DNA of 64,000 nucleotides from Heligmosomoides polygyrus polygyrus (lineage: Eukaryota > Nematoda > Chromadorea > Rhabditida > Heligmosomidae). Positions 10,641-22,019 of this stretch are shown here, piece by piece (position 1 is the stretch's first letter; every line of letters begins with the position of its first letter). A program made the translations under genes and the position numbers. The DNA is taken from NCBI GenBank assembly GCA_947396885.1, contig OX377202.1, forward strand, positions 84,548,408 to 84,612,407, in the 5' to 3' direction. Under the pieces are notes generated by a model. It did not search any database. It saw nothing but the letters and a program-made list of their open reading frames with translations, and was not told the origin of the DNA.

Positions 10641-11843
10641 AGGTTAACATATTCTAAACGGGCTTCGACGTGAAGAATGCGGTAGCCTCGAGTGGTAGCA
10701 CTCCATAGAACTCGGCTCATGGCGAATTCGGGCCCGGGAGTGTTTTGACCTTTTGGAGCCAAACAGAACGCACTATACTGTGGCCAGAGGCCGTCCTTCT
10801 TGTCTGTTTCTCACATCACTGATGAGGAAGCACCGCGGCGCACTGCCGTATTGAGCGTTTTCCGCAATTACGGGCATGTCATCTTCCTTGTCGTGGGGCG
10901 GCAATCTGTCACTCGACGACAGAAGCTGTTAATCTTCCCCTGAAGCATTCGGACGTGGTTTTCCGGGAATCGCCCTCAATTATAGTTGAGAACGAGCCTT
11001 CGGCTGGGTACAACAGAGCGAAAAAAAAAAACTTCTGATTGTTAGGTGAAGAAGTTAGTTTCTGATGAAAACAAAGGCAAAGAAAATTTTATTTGCAATG
11101 GCCTAGGACGTGCCATGCATTCTTTTTCATACAAGCCTGCGAAGACCATCCTGTTGGAATAAGTCTATCCCAGAGGCTATCCTAGGAGAGTCAACGCATT
11201 TCCGACTCTCCGCCCATTTTCAATGGCTCCTTCCACTGCGAGCTGCATTATGATTTGTCTGAAGAATGTTCGCTTATACAAGGAATCCAGAAAAGATTAG
11301 AGCACATGCCAAGAAAGTGCGCTAAGCCCTCAAATAGTGTAGAACTCCGCCCACTACTCCAACCCTCGAGCCTCCAACGACGTAATGTCGGCAGCCTTCT
11401 CTTCCAATCTACCTCGAGCACAAAGTGGGCGGAGCTTGCTCTTTATAATGGGCGGAACGTTCTGAAAGCTTATTTTAAAGTAGTTCTCAATACTAATGGT
11501 TCTTGACCATTTTTGTCGATTATTTCGGGTACGCCATGCATTCTGCTTCTGCGTGTTTGATGCATGACCACATAACACCTGAGATATCGCATTGTAGAGA
11601 TGTCAATGCTTGTCCAATCCAGATAAGTCTGCTGTCATCTCAGCAAGCTCGTAGGTGTACGACTCTCTACTTGCCTCGGTGTGTAACCGAACCAAGAATC
11701 GGTCCGAGCCTTCGCGCGTGGCGCCTCCGACCAACTTCACCACGTATGTGTTGGTGCGGCTTCTTATCCTCGCATTTGGGACCCTTCAAGTATTGATCTG
11801 TCCCTCCGAACTTATGCTCTACAATAATGGCACCAGTTATCCG
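10641..11843. other. Unassigned DNA
   Basis: No gene recognised. A single instance of the TACGCCATGCATTCTGCTTC core occurs at about 11530, outside any complete SINE. Confidence 0.35.
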
Positions 11844-11856
11844 ATCGTGAACATTA

Positions 11857-12151
11857 AGGATAAAGATAAGGATAAAGGACGGCGTTACTCAATCCCTTTT
11901 GGGATGCGCCACGCATTCTACTTCTACAGGATGTCGTGGAGGCGACATGAGTGCGTATTTGGCCATACAATGACTTGCGGTTGCCAATGAACAAGCTAGC
12001 GCTTTAACCTTCCCAGACAAGTCTGGTACCAATTCACCGACCCCGGAGGGATGGAAGGCTTGGTTGGCCTGGGCGGGAATTCCGAACCAGGAACCTGCTA
12101 TCGGGTGCACGCGACTGTCGCGCCTCATCCGACTGCGCTACACGCGCCCCT
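11857..12151 (-). mobile_element. tRNA-derived SINE
   Basis: Full-length copy with head, body and GGATAAAGATAAGG (tail complement) on the plus strand. It is flanked by the 13-bp direct repeat ATCGTGAACATTA at 11844-11856 and 12152-12164. Highly similar to the copies at 3991, 16500 and 58252. Confidence 0.92.
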
Positions 12152-12194
12152 ATCGTGAACATTAGGAGGGTTAATGGACATAGGAGCGGAACTG

Positions 12195-12262
12195 AACCGT
12201 TTACCCTACATATTATTGATGCACGTCCGCTCCCTGCTCACTGCGCCACATACGCCCCATCG
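12195..12262 (-). repeat. Possible eroded tRNA-like SINE head
   Basis: CTGCTCACTGCGCCACATACGCCCC resembles the SINE head complement, but the body is missing. The block is weak and very short (quoted from 12234 on). Confidence 0.25.
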
Positions 12263-12329
12263 CGCTAGGAAAATATATTACCACTGACCAATATTCGTCG
12301 GACAATCGACCCCAAGGAGTAGTAGCTGC

Positions 12330-12705
12330 ACGCCTACTCCTACAATCGATAAGAAGGAAAATCTACGGCATCGATCAAAATCGGTCGATATATCACGATC
12401 ATCAACAATCTGGGCATCTTGAACGACAACAGCCACCTTTAGGCCTAATTATCGATTGATATTGATTTGTTGGCGACGTTCTAGCGCAAGCAGAGTATGT
12501 GCCGATTATCGTGTGCAACACGATTTAAGGTTAATGGATCGGATCTCGATCAGACTAACAATAAGCAAGCCTTTCATTCTTCCAAAATAGTTGAATTGCT
12601 ACCACTTCTGTCTAAGAAGAAGCGTCTGAAGAATGCAGAATGCATGGAGCGTCTCACGAAGATATTGATTGCGTCGTCCTTTATCGATTGATATTGATTT
12701 GTTGA
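12330..12705 (+). repeat. ATCGAT-family repeat with direct duplication
   Basis: TATCGATTGATATTGATTTG occurs at about 12449 and again at about 12683, with further ATCGAT palindromes at 12345-12395. The open frame at 12497-12691 lies between the two and reads into the second, so it is probably not coding. Confidence 0.55.
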
Positions 12706-13109
12706 CCCACATTGGCGTGCACTTTCTCAAATAGGCACATTTTCGATTGTTAACGCGCTCACATGTGGCTTACTTGCATCTAATGCAGTAAACATATTTA
12801 GACAGAGCTAGACGGACGGGCGTACGGCGAGACACTGACGGTTTAACTCTACCTCATGCATCAATTTTCTAGAGCTTTCCTTCTGGTTCAGTTTTTGACA
12901 TTTTTTGGTGTTTATTTTTTACTTTATTTTTTATTTTTTAAAATCTCCCAAATTTGCATCAGATTTAATTTTGGAATTGGTTTTCCAGGTTTGCTGCTAG
13001 ATTTTAATGTGGAAAACGTATTTGTATTTCTATAAAATTAAAAGTAGTCATTTTAGGGTTTATTAGCGTTTGTGGTTGATTTCAGTTGTTTACAAATTTT
13101 TGTGATTCT
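12706..13109. other. Unassigned, AT-rich toward 13 kb
   Basis: Nothing recognised apart from T-rich tracts at 12890-12960. Confidence 0.3.
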
Positions 13110-13257
13110 AGTCGTTAAATTGGCCTACACGATGAGTAAGGACGCGCCAGACCAATAGAGCAGTGTCGAACGGCGTTTAGTGGCGAGAGGGCGTGCACGG
13201 TCTATACCTTGATTGGGTAGCGCGTTTTCGCTCTCCCATGTAGGCCACTTCGGCGAG
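13110..13257. mobile_element. Palindromic MITE, GTCGTTAATG family
   Basis: The left end TAGTCGTTAAATTGGCCTAC pairs with the right end CATGTAGGCCACTTCGGCGAG. Inside, GACGCGCCAGACCAAT faces ATTGGGTAGCGCG. TA stands outside both ends. Relatives are at 14222, 44401-46430, 53206, 54844 and 55565. Confidence 0.65.
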
Positions 13258-14221
13258 TAGTATTGGTTTTGTTTAGTTGTTGTCATTTTATATGTTCATG
13301 TGCTTTTTTAATTAAATTAATTAAATTAATTTTTTAATTTTGCAGCGTCCTTTGATTTGGCTTGTGCCATGATTTTCGATTTAACTTTTTTAAAAGATCA
13401 AAGCGCCATTCTGTTTAAGTACAGGTCTACAAGGGAAGGACATAGAGATTTAGAAGCCATTTTTTGGAGAAAAGGAAAGTCCTGTCCGGTCGTCGAGAGC
13501 TGTATGAGAGTGGTGTGGTGCTGTCTGTCATGTTTTGGTTCCGTATGTGCGGAGTGCAGGTGAAAAGTTAATTAGAGAAGCCAACTGGCAGGCGGCCAAG
13601 CTCATTACTCGATGTTGTCGTCGTCGTATTTATTAGGATCCTTTACAAACGGGCTCCTCGTCGGGCACAGCTCATCCGCTACTCAACACCACCCATTCGT
13701 TCGATCATCTGGTGCTGGGCATCCATGCGCTTCGCCTGAAAGCTTCGGCAAGGTGTAAAAATTCTGATGAGTCATCTAAGAACATTAGGCTCGTGATACT
13801 CAATCCAGCCAGGTCGTCTTTATGGCAGGATTAACGGCGTCGTCCACGCCTTATTCGCCTGTTCGCTTGCTTCCTAGTTGAAAAGGCGCCTTCGCTTCGT
13901 CTTCTTCTTGAATCGACGGCTTCTCTGCTGTGAAGCAAATCTTCTTCCATTTTCCCCTATACGGGGGCAAGCCTCTGATTTTGATTGGAGTGGTGCAGCG
14001 CAAAGAGGCGCTGCTTTAACGTGTCGCTTCGCTTCGTTTCGCTTCGAATCGATCGTAGCAGGTATTTCGAAGACACTGGGCTTCAGATGACCCTCATTAC
14101 TCTGTCTTTGTCGCTCGCTTAAATAGACACCGAATCATATCTTCAATACCAGGTAGAAGCAGAGTGTATAGCGCATAGCAAGGAACTCCATACTACTGCC
14201 TTCATACGGTAATCACCACTA
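13258..14221. other. Unassigned DNA
   Basis: A good splice-acceptor-like TTTTAATTTTGCAG ends at about 13345 and precedes an open frame to 13563 with no recognisable domain. There is no supporting donor or start, so it is not called as an exon. Confidence 0.3.
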
Positions 14222-14300
14222 GGCGTTAATGTGGCCTACATGGCTAGGCGGATACGCGCCAACCAATCACAATCAGCCAGAGCGCCGACAGTTTCCGTCC
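14222..14300 (+). mobile_element. GTCGTTAATG-family MITE, left part
   Basis: TAGGCGTTAATGTGGCCTAC is followed by ATACGCGCCAACCAATCA, matching the left ends at 54844 and 55565. The right end was not found. Confidence 0.5.
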
Positions 14301-14531
14301 CTTCTGGATGCCCCGCACGTTCGATGCTAGCTAGTTTGTTGGTCTGGTGTGCATATACCTCTCCTTGCAGGTCTCATTAACGATTACTATATTCTAATTT
14401 TTCAACTGTTAAAAAAATTTAAAAAACTAATGAACAACTAATTCATTGTATCGGTTGGTTTCGCAGGCTTGTAGACCTTCTAATGTACCTTCAAGTATTT
14501 TTTGTGTTGTACTGCTTCCTAGTAGTATCTC
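14301..14531. other. Unassigned DNA
   Basis: Nothing recognised. Confidence 0.3.
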
Positions 14532-14543
14532 TTAGCCTCAACT

Positions 14544-14802
14544 ATGGGCGCGTGTAGCGCAGTCGGAGGAGGCGCCGACGGTCGCGTGCACCCGATGCCA
14601 GGTTCCTGGTTCGGATTTTCCGCCCAGGCCAATCAGACGTGTCTGGGAAAGATAAACGCTGGCTTGTTCATCGACTGGCCACCGCAAGTCATTGTATGGC
14701 CAAATACGCATTCAAATCGCTTCCACCACATCCCGTAGAAGTAGAATGCGCTGGCGCATCCCAAAAGGGATTGAGTAACGCCGTCCTTTATCCTTTATCT
14801 TT
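14544..14802 (+). mobile_element. tRNA-derived SINE with internal deletion
   Basis: The head GGGCGCGTGTAGCGCAGTCG, B box GGTTCGGATTTTCC and tail CCTTTATCCTTTATC are present. About 40 bp of body between the B box and the ACGTGTCTGGGAAAG block is missing. It is flanked by TTAGCCTCAACT (14532-14543) and TTAGCCTTAACT (14803-14814), a 12-bp duplication with one difference. Confidence 0.9.
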
Positions 14803-14851
14803 TTAGCCTTAACTGCTTTTCTTGCTGTGTCCATGAATGAATGAAATAAAT

Positions 14852-15267
14852 AGGATCAGCGCAATCAGTTTTTTAGAGCCTACCACTTTATTCAGCGTCA
14901 CGTCCGTAAAATTATCGGAAAATTTCTGTGCGTGCATTGCGATTCGAGCTTCGTGGTCCCGCCCAGGCCAACCAGGCCTACCATCCATCCAGTGTAGGTG
15001 CATTGCTACCAGACTTTCCTGGGAATGGTAAAGTGCTGGCTTGTTCATCGGCTGGTCACCGTTTGTGATTGTATGGCCGAATACGCATTCAAATCGCCTC
15101 CACGAAGTTCCGTAGAATTAGAATGTGCGGCGCATCCCAAAAGGCATTTGAGTAACGCAGTCCTTTATCCTTCTACCCTTTAAAACTAAGAAATATGTCA
15201 TAACGTAATCACCGCAATCAGTTTTTTAAAGGCTGCCACATTATTCAGCGTCACATCCGTAAAATCC
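14852..15267 (+). mobile_element. Older SINE between 60-bp direct repeats
   Basis: A diverged SINE body lies at about 14940-15177 (CCCGCCCAGGCCAACCAGG through TTTGAGTAACGCAGTCC). It sits between two about 60-bp direct repeats at 14852-14912 and 15208-15267, which share GCAATCAGTTTTTTA, TTATTCAGCGTCAC and TCCGTAAAAT. That is far longer than the family's 8-14 bp target duplications. Confidence 0.65.
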
Positions 15268-16487
15268 TATGCATAGGCTTTTCTAGCTAAATGTCGTTTT
15301 GGTGATAGCGCTGCTAAAAGTTCGCTTCCTTTTTTTCAAAAAAAATGCAAATAAAATCTAAAATTTATTAGATTGAAAAGTATATTTGTAGCATTTTCAT
15401 GGAGGAGTTTTTCTAGGCGATTTTCTCCTTGTTTGGCGAAACCTTTGTGTTTATTAGAGAGTGCTTTTTTCTTCCGCAGAACCTTCTTATTTGTTTTACA
15501 GATTAATTTAGTCTTTTGGCATTTCTTAGGCCTGGAAATGGAATACCCAAAAGGCAGAATCAGTATGTTCGATACCTGCCCTTCCTCGTCCACTTCTTTC
15601 TTTGCTTCATACTAACGTATTGGCATCAAATGCCATCTGTTGTGATGATTCGGCACAAAAACGTCGTTTATGGCGCGTGTTTCTCGATGACGAGCGAGAT
15701 GTTGAGAAGCGATTTGAAGATGTTGTTCGTTGTTGATTCTAGCCGTCGTAGGGCACCTGGACTACCGATTTTTCGGCAAATCCCATCGAATGGAGATGGT
15801 TGAGAACTGTTTTTTTTTATCGCAGCCCATTTCGTCGACAAACTCACGGCTTCTCTGGCGACTGTTCCCTACGAAAAGTGCCTTGAGACGCTCTTCCGAA
15901 GGGGTTCCGCTGCGGAGACTGTCGCCGCTGTCACAGTCGCCGTTCTTGAACTTCATAAGCCATGTCCGTGCTAGTGCTCGGCTATGACCCCTTCTCCGTG
16001 ATCCTCGCTATTATCGCGTGCTGCTTTGGCTGCTCTTTGACCGCGACGAAGTGCGAAAAAGAGTAGCTGTCGAAAACTCTGATTTTTGCCTTCTGGGTAT
16101 TCCATTTTAAACCTAAAGATAACAAAAAACTGAAAAAACAATGCAATTTTGTAGAGCAGAAAAAGTGCGCTCTAATAAATGCAGTTTGTCGAACAAAAAA
16201 AACATATCGTTTAAATGAATCTCTTCGAAGGAAACGCTACGAACCTGTTCTTCAATCTAATAGAATGTATCAGCCCCTTCCAGAGCTCTTCGGACGAGAA
16301 GTGTGTTTTTTCTTGATTTCCTTCCTTATGAATAGAAGCGGCGCTGAATATAATTAGAGGCGGAAGTGACTGCTGCTGCTGCAGCCGCTGCTTCTAGTCC
16401 TCGGTTATTTTTAGCCCCAACTTTCTTACGAAATTTTAAATTTAAAGTGGATACACTAGCGCTTTCCAGACCTGTTTCTACATTTTG
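15268..16487. other. Unassigned DNA
   Basis: Open frames at 15336-15987 on both strands show no domain. Nothing else recognised. Confidence 0.35.
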
Positions 16488-16499
16488 CTGTGGTCTTTA

Positions 16500-16794
16500 G
16501 GATAAAAGGATAAAGGACGGCGTTACTCAATCCCTTTTTGGATGCGCCAGCGCATTCTACTTCTACGGGATGTCGTGGAGGCGACATGAATGCGTATTTG
16601 GCCATACAATGACTTGCGGTGGCCAGCCGATGAACAAGTCAGCGCTTTATCCTTCCCAGACACGTCTGGTACCAATTCACCGACCCCGGAGGGATGGAAG
16701 GCTTGGTTGGCCTGGGCGGGAAATCCGAACCAGGAACCTGGTATCGGGTGCACGCGACAGTCGCGCCTCCTCCGACTGCGCTACACGCGCCCAA
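16500..16794 (-). mobile_element. tRNA-derived SINE
   Basis: Full-length copy flanked by the perfect 12-bp direct repeat CTGTGGTCTTTA at 16488-16499 and 16795-16806. It is one of the least diverged copies in the window. Its antisense frame (16523-16753) is the recurring MHPIPGSWFGFPAQANQ peptide, which is only a translation of the SINE. Confidence 0.93.
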
Positions 16795-17020
16795 CTGTGG
16801 TCTTTACAAAAAAATTATTTTTATTTTTATTTAAATTTATTTAATTTTTGAAATTCTGAACTCTTCATTGAATGTGCTGGCGACTAATGTCTATCCCTGA
16901 ACAAATGCGCCTTCACACTCAAATTGCGATGTAGTGTAGAGGTAGAATACGTGGCTCGCTCTTGTGAGGATTGAATACTGCCTACGTTTCTCTCTTGTAT
17001 TCCACTTTAACGTCAAATAG

Positions 17021-17690
17021 TACGATTTTCAAATCAAATTGGGCTTTCTTCTAAGCAAGCTTGACACAAGAAAGTAAATCGAGCATTTCAAAATTATCGC
17101 TGGCTTTTTCCACACTACGCTAAGGACTCTTCGAGAAGACCACAATAATTTTTTGTCTAAGGGAAGTTTTTGAAAATTTTCAATTCATCCGCCCGAATAA
17201 GTGAACAAACAGTTTGCAGTTTTATAAAAATTTTATTTCTAAATGTGAAACAATAATTTCAAACCTGTTTTAGAAGGAATGAAGCTTGAAATGTTCAGTG
17301 CATTAAAAGAGGAGAGCGCGCCATATGCTCGAAAAGCTCGTTGCGATTTTTAGTCGAGTGTCAACGCAGGCCACATGAAATGGCATGGTGAAGATATGTG
17401 TGGTTTTACAAATGTTTATGTTCCACCGTTGATGTGTGTAATTCCACGCAAACAGAATTTTAGCTATCAATCATGAAAAAAAACGCAGCATCCTGGACGA
17501 GTACGTGGCTCAATCTCCTTTTTAGCACTACAAATTGCTTTCTACCTGCATTGTGAAACAAGATTTAACCAGTTGTTTTTTCCTTAAACGTTTAAAATTT
17601 CATAAAATTTCAAGCAATGTGCTCATTTATTGGAGCAGGTGAGTTTTAAAAAATTTCAAAGAAAGTCGCTCCAAATTTTCAATATTCGAG
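17021..17690 (+). mobile_element. Foldback-like repeat D, copy 1
   Basis: The left end GATTTTCAAATCAAATTGGGC starts a run of diverged AAATTGAGCAC-type units. The interior shares AATAAGTGAACA, GAGCGCGCCATATGCTCG and TTATTGGAGCAGGTGA with the copies at 49330 and 56418. The right terminal repeats are missing or eroded. Confidence 0.6.
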
Positions 17691-17764
17691 TTTTTTTGCG
17701 CAGAAATTCTTGCTCGAAGTTTGAACTGCTTGAATATCGTGGCTAGTGAACGGAGTTCATAGCA

Positions 17765-18110
17765 AATAAACGATATCAAACAGCCAATCAATATCGATCG
17801 ATGTTGTGCGCGAGCGCACGACTAACGAAATTATTGATCGATTAATCAATTCCGGGTGGTGTTATTGACTACTGTTCAGGGTTATTACTTGTCGTGAGCG
17901 TCATGCCAATATGATGACCATTAACCAAACTTCACAGTAAATTAACTATGCTGCTCGACCAATCAATATCGATCCATATTATTGATTTTTCGGAGAAATT
18001 GTTGTTCGAAGCTTGAATTACGTGAATATGACGTTCGGTGGACGGAATTCGTTCCACATAAACAGTTTAATTGGATTGCTCAATCAATATCGGTCGATGC
18101 TGTTTAAACT
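17765..18110 (+). repeat. ATCGATCGAT-family repeat cluster
   Basis: AATCAATATCGATCGATG recurs in close variants at about 17785, 17963 and 18080, spaced by roughly 120-180 bp of unlike sequence. Related motifs are tandemly arrayed at 40750-41375. Confidence 0.6.
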
Positions 18111-18344
18111 AAGGCATTGCCTTAATGTCAGAGCAACAGTCAGACCCGCAGCAAATTTTCCAGTGGAAGAAAGCGATATTTTTGATGTCGAGACAACTAA
18201 GACGTTAACATTTCTCGCCCCAAAACATTATTCAGGTGTCCGAATCACCTCCTATTGATTGATTGATTGATCGATCGATCTGTGCACATGCAGATCGTGT
18301 GCTCTGTCACCGTTTCTCATTCCATTTGCTTCTTTTCGATGCAG

Positions 18345-18780
18345 TTCGGCTTCTGACCGCTCATCGTCGCCGTTCTCGCCTTCTGAGTCCCCCACTCCAC
18401 CTAATAATGGCTCTCATTTCAGGTATCTCTCTAGAAGTGAGCCGAAGCGAGACGCGTGCGTTCGTATGGATGACCAGGATGGCGCTGGACAAGGTGGGTC
18501 GCGGTTCAGCCGAGTTCGGCGCCAATTTCACGTCAACAACCCATTCTCGCTTCCATCGTGGATTCTAAAGCGACGATGGGAGGGCGAGAGCAGCTTTTCC
18601 TACGTGTGCATGCTTGACATCACAATGGCGAAAGCGGCGGTAGATGCATCGGCCGCACTTCCGCCTGGTTACGTCGTCGTCACCGCCGTCCACGAGCCGA
18701 TGTCGTCGTCGGAAAACTGCTGGTTGGCCCAGTCGTCTGATGGCCTAGACGAGTTTTTGGGAGCGGCCCCGTTGTTTTGA
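18345..18780 (+). CDS. Candidate host-gene exon, unknown protein
   Basis: An open frame of 145 codons starts right after a pyrimidine-rich acceptor-like TTCTTTTCGATGCAG and ends at TGA 18778-18780. It starts with a Ser/Pro-rich, probably disordered stretch (SDRSSSPFSPSESPTPP), followed by a charged region (RRQFHVNNPFSLPSW, KRRWEGESSF), then CMLDITMAKAAVDASAALP and PGYVVVTAVHEP. Codon use is GC-ended, unlike the surrounding repeats, and no second copy is seen here. No family is recognised. It could be a terminal exon, or it could end earlier at an unseen donor. The first methionine in frame is at 18466, so 5' exons would be needed for the Ser/Pro part. It could also be a chance frame in GC-rich DNA. 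Confidence 0.35.
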
Positions 18781-19394
18781 AGATTCCAAAGCTTTAATAT
18801 TTGCAGCTTAGGCACTAGACCACAGTAAGAGTGCAGTGGATCGAATAGTGTACACCGTGCGTTCTACCTCTGCCGGTTCTAACTCTGCCGGCTGATGGGC
18901 GCCTTCCATAACATAATTTGAAAAATCGGAAATGTGGATAGAAATCCACATTAGCGCGTTTGGAATTTTGATCCTGGCACTACAGACTGATCGAATTGTC
19001 AGAGATCATTTTATTTAGTACATGTCGCGAAAGCGGACAGCATTCAGAGTGCGCCAGCCAAGCCGGCCTCACTGAATGAGCGTATGTACCATTGTGCCTT
19101 TCTTTTTTTCTTCTTCCGCTTTTCTGTTTTTTAAGCTACATATTCAAGTATTTTTGTTGGTTGTTTTGTTTTGAAGCGACGTTCGTTGGCTTAAAACTTC
19201 TGGATTGCGTCCGTCCGTCCGTTATGCTTCTTCTGCTGGCTGCGCTTCCAATATAAAATTGGAAAAATGGCCGTATTTTGTAAAAAAAAAATCACGCTTT
19301 CAGTGAATCCTTGGTTAGCTCCGGGTCCACCAGACTGCCCGAATTGTCATAGTCAACTTTATTAAAATTATTTCATTTTGTTTCGGTTTATTTA
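18781..19394. other. Unassigned DNA
   Basis: Nothing recognised. Confidence 0.3.
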
Positions 19395-20676
19395 TTAGGT
19401 CATAACGAATTAAATGGCACTGGCTCGCGCCATTTTTTGGCGCGTCTTTACGCGTTTGATCAAGAACAAACCGTAACATGTGGCATATCATTTAGAAGCG
19501 CAAACTTTGCTCTACCGGCGAGTACCAAATTTTCTATGTAAAAGTGGGAAAACTTTAGAGTTTTATTGACTTTTTTGCAGATGGACAAAAGGGTAATCCG
19601 AGGCATTTACTTGTATGAATTCAAGCTGGGCACTACAGCTAAGGAGGCGGACGAGAAGATCAACGCCGCATTCGGTTAAGGATTTTCCACAATTCGGACG
19701 GCGTGTCGTTGGTATCAGAAGTTCCGGAATGGAGGTGAGAGCTTGGAAGAACATGAAGGTCGTGGGAGGCATAGTGACGTTGATTAGGACAAGCTGAGAG
19801 ATGTGGTAGAGGAGGATCCACACAAGGATACCAGGGAGATAGCGAAGCTTCTTGGCGTCAGTCACAACACAGCTGCCCGGCATCTGAAGGAAATTGGGAA
19901 GACCAAAACGCTGGAAAGATGGGTGCCTTACGAGCTGTCTGAGGAGCGAAGAAACCGACGATATGAGATCTCGTCCGCACTGCTTCTACGGAACGAAACG
20001 GACCCATTCCTTGACCGCATCGTAACCTGTGACGAGAAATGGATAATGTACGACAACAGGCGACGATCGGCACAGTGGGTGGACAGCGATGAAAGTCCCA
20101 AGGTTTTGCGAAGCCGGAATTGCACCAAAAGAAAGTAATGGTGACAGTATGGTGGCGTTCGCTGGGAACTATTCACCACAGCTTCCTCCCTCCCGGTGAA
20201 TCCATCACGGCAGAGAAGTACTGCATTGAAATTGAAGAAATGATGAAAAAGTTGAAGGATATCCGGCCGGCCTTGGTAAACCGAAGGCGAGTTCTCCTTC
20301 TGCACGACAATGCTCGCCCCCATGTAGCACGAATGACGTTGCAGAAATTGAATGAGCTGAGCATTGAAACTCTACCACATCCTCCGTTTTCTCCCGACCT
20401 CTCCCCAACAGACTACCATTTCTTCAAGCATCTTGACGACTTCTTGGTAGGGAAAATATTCAAATACCAACAGGATGCCGAAAGTGCCTTCGGAGATTTC
20501 GTCAGTTCCAGAACTTCTGATTTTAATGCTACTGGGATAAAAAAGCTTGTGTCACGTTGGCAAAGATGTGTAGAATCAGAAGGTTTTTATTTCGATTAAT
20601 AAACTTGCCTACAAGCCGAGATATTAACTGTTTAAATTTACAGTGGTTCAGTGCCATTTATTTCGTTACAACCTAA
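19395..20676 (+). mobile_element. Mariner transposon 1 (1,282 bp, both ends present)
   Basis: The left end TTAGGTCATAACGAATTAAA pairs with the right end (reverse complement TTAGGTTGTAACGAAATAAA), and similarity continues into TGGCACTG. TA lies outside each end (19393-19394 and 20677-20678), the mariner target duplication. The length is typical of mariner. It encodes a broken DD34D transposase on the plus strand. The ends are well preserved, so the copy might still be mobilised in trans. Confidence 0.92.
19581..20599 (+). pseudogene. Mariner transposase (DD34D), disrupted
   Basis: The transposase would bind the terminal repeats and cut and paste the element at TA sites in the nucleus. The ATG at 19581 follows TTTTTTGCAG. 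The N-terminal helix-turn-helix region includes TIRTACRWYQKFRNGGESLE and REIAKLLGVSHNTAARHL. Catalytic aspartates are visible in IVTCDEKW, LLLHDNARPH and FSPDLSPTDYHFF, with 34 residues between the second and third, which is the mariner signature. Defects are TAA at 19677-19679, TAG at 19785-19787 and a frameshift near 20115-20140. The length to the stop, about 340 codons, is normal for the family. The acceptor-like sequence before the ATG may be chance. The protein is certainly a transposase; the subfamily is not assigned. Confidence 0.92.
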
Positions 20677-20678
20677 TA

Positions 20679-21040
20679 TTTCCATTATATTTCTCTGGCA
20701 CTCGCTGAACCCAGGCCGAACAACCACTTGCTATTGGGGTGGAAACCTGTTGCAGTGGGAGTGGCGGGCTGCGCCGATTGGCCAGGTGAGGGGGCCCGGT
20801 GCGATTACCTGCATTCCATTGACACTCCTGTGGGTGGGTTTAAGGGTCGGCTCCTGTTTCTAGAGTGTTGCAGGATAGTCACCTTCGCACCCCCGATTCT
20901 TGTGAAGCCATATATCCACGTATATCCAGCTCGTACCTACATATATATGTGCATACGTATATAAGTAGGTATATACTACGTATTTACATATAAATACATA
21001 TGTATATATATGTATATATGTGTATACGTAGGAACAGATT
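20679..21040. other. Unassigned, with TA-rich tract
   Basis: Positions 20935-21030 are an alternating TATA/TACGTA-rich tract with many short palindromes. Nothing else recognised. Confidence 0.5.
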
Positions 21041-21656
21041 TTCACCCCAATAGCAACTGGTTGTGGGCCCGTGGTGATCCAGTGTCCGAGTTAGAAGTTG
21101 CATTCCGTAGGTGTACTGAACGAGTTGCCGTGGGTGTGGTCGCGGCCAACTAGTTCTAATGTGAAAGTACTCATAGAGGTTTGTTATTCATTTGCCGCTA
21201 ACAGTTCGTCAGATCACGGCTACAGTCTCAAACGACCAGCTGAGTTGCCGTGGGCGTGGCCCTGACAAGCTAAACCTATCGATCACATTCTTTCTGAGCA
21301 TATTTGCAGCACAAAAGTTACGACTCTGCCGACCGTCTTGTCGCGGACGAATCACCCGCCCATATAAGTAAGTATGAGCATGGACGAGTTGTCGCGGTCC
21401 ATGGTTAGCCCCGTTGAGTGTGGATTAATAGATGTGTGTTTTGTCTCATCTCTATCCTATTCCATAAGCGATACTTCAGGCGTATGCCGAATCGCGGTAT
21501 GGACCCAACTGACTGGACGTGTTGTTGTGGGCGTGGTCTCGAGAACTTGGTATATCGATGACATCCTTTTTCACCACGATGATATAGCGGGTAAACTCCG
21601 TTAACTATTAGGGGGGGGGGGGGCAAAAGTAATGAGACACCCCATGCCGTGTCCAT

Positions 21657-21810
21657 GGGGGACGAGCGTTCTACCCCCTCGTACCCTGGCCCGCCCACCC
21701 CCAACCCCCTGGGCTTGCTCGAGAGTCCAGTGGCTGCCTTACGAGATAGTGGAGACGCAGACATTTGTCACGCCTCTGGTTAAAGGGCGGGGGTTAGAAC
21801 GCCACTCCGC
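21657..21810 (-). mobile_element. Mutator-like MITE C (154 bp) nested in mariner 2
   Basis: Flanked by a perfect 10-bp duplication CCGTGTCCAT (21647-21656 and 21811-21820). The ends share GCGTTCTA(A)CCCCC in inverted orientation. The interior includes CTCGTAAGGCAGCCACTGGA, CTCTCGAGCAA and a G-rich tract with several GGG/GGGG runs. The same element occurs at 37589-37743 and partly at 58950-59040. A 9-10 bp duplication with short inverted ends suggests a Mutator-type transposase. Confidence 0.8.
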
Positions 21811-22019
21811 CCGTGTCCATATATCTCGTGGCTGGAGTCTGAATTCGTACTTGTCGTACTTGTATGTTTGTATGCTACTTACTGAAGCCCATCTGAGAAG
21901 TTACCACTTCCGCCCTTTCCAGAAGCATGCCAAAAACCCCAGCCTGTCTCATGCCGAAACCCCAGTCTGACGTGTCGACCTGTGTCGCGCAAATCTCCCC
22001 CAATTCCCAACCCCGAGCA

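Noticed and set aside
14546..14630. tRNA gene at the start of the SINE
   Set aside because: A and B boxes are present, but the anticodon arm lacks the conserved U33 position, the acceptor stem does not close properly, and the same sequence heads every SINE copy. It is a SINE promoter, not a tRNA gene.
16523..16753. Recurring open frame MHPIPGSWFGFPAQANQ...
   Set aside because: The same peptide appears at 3981, 11889, 16523 and 58275 because the SINE is antisense-open. It follows the repeat boundaries exactly.
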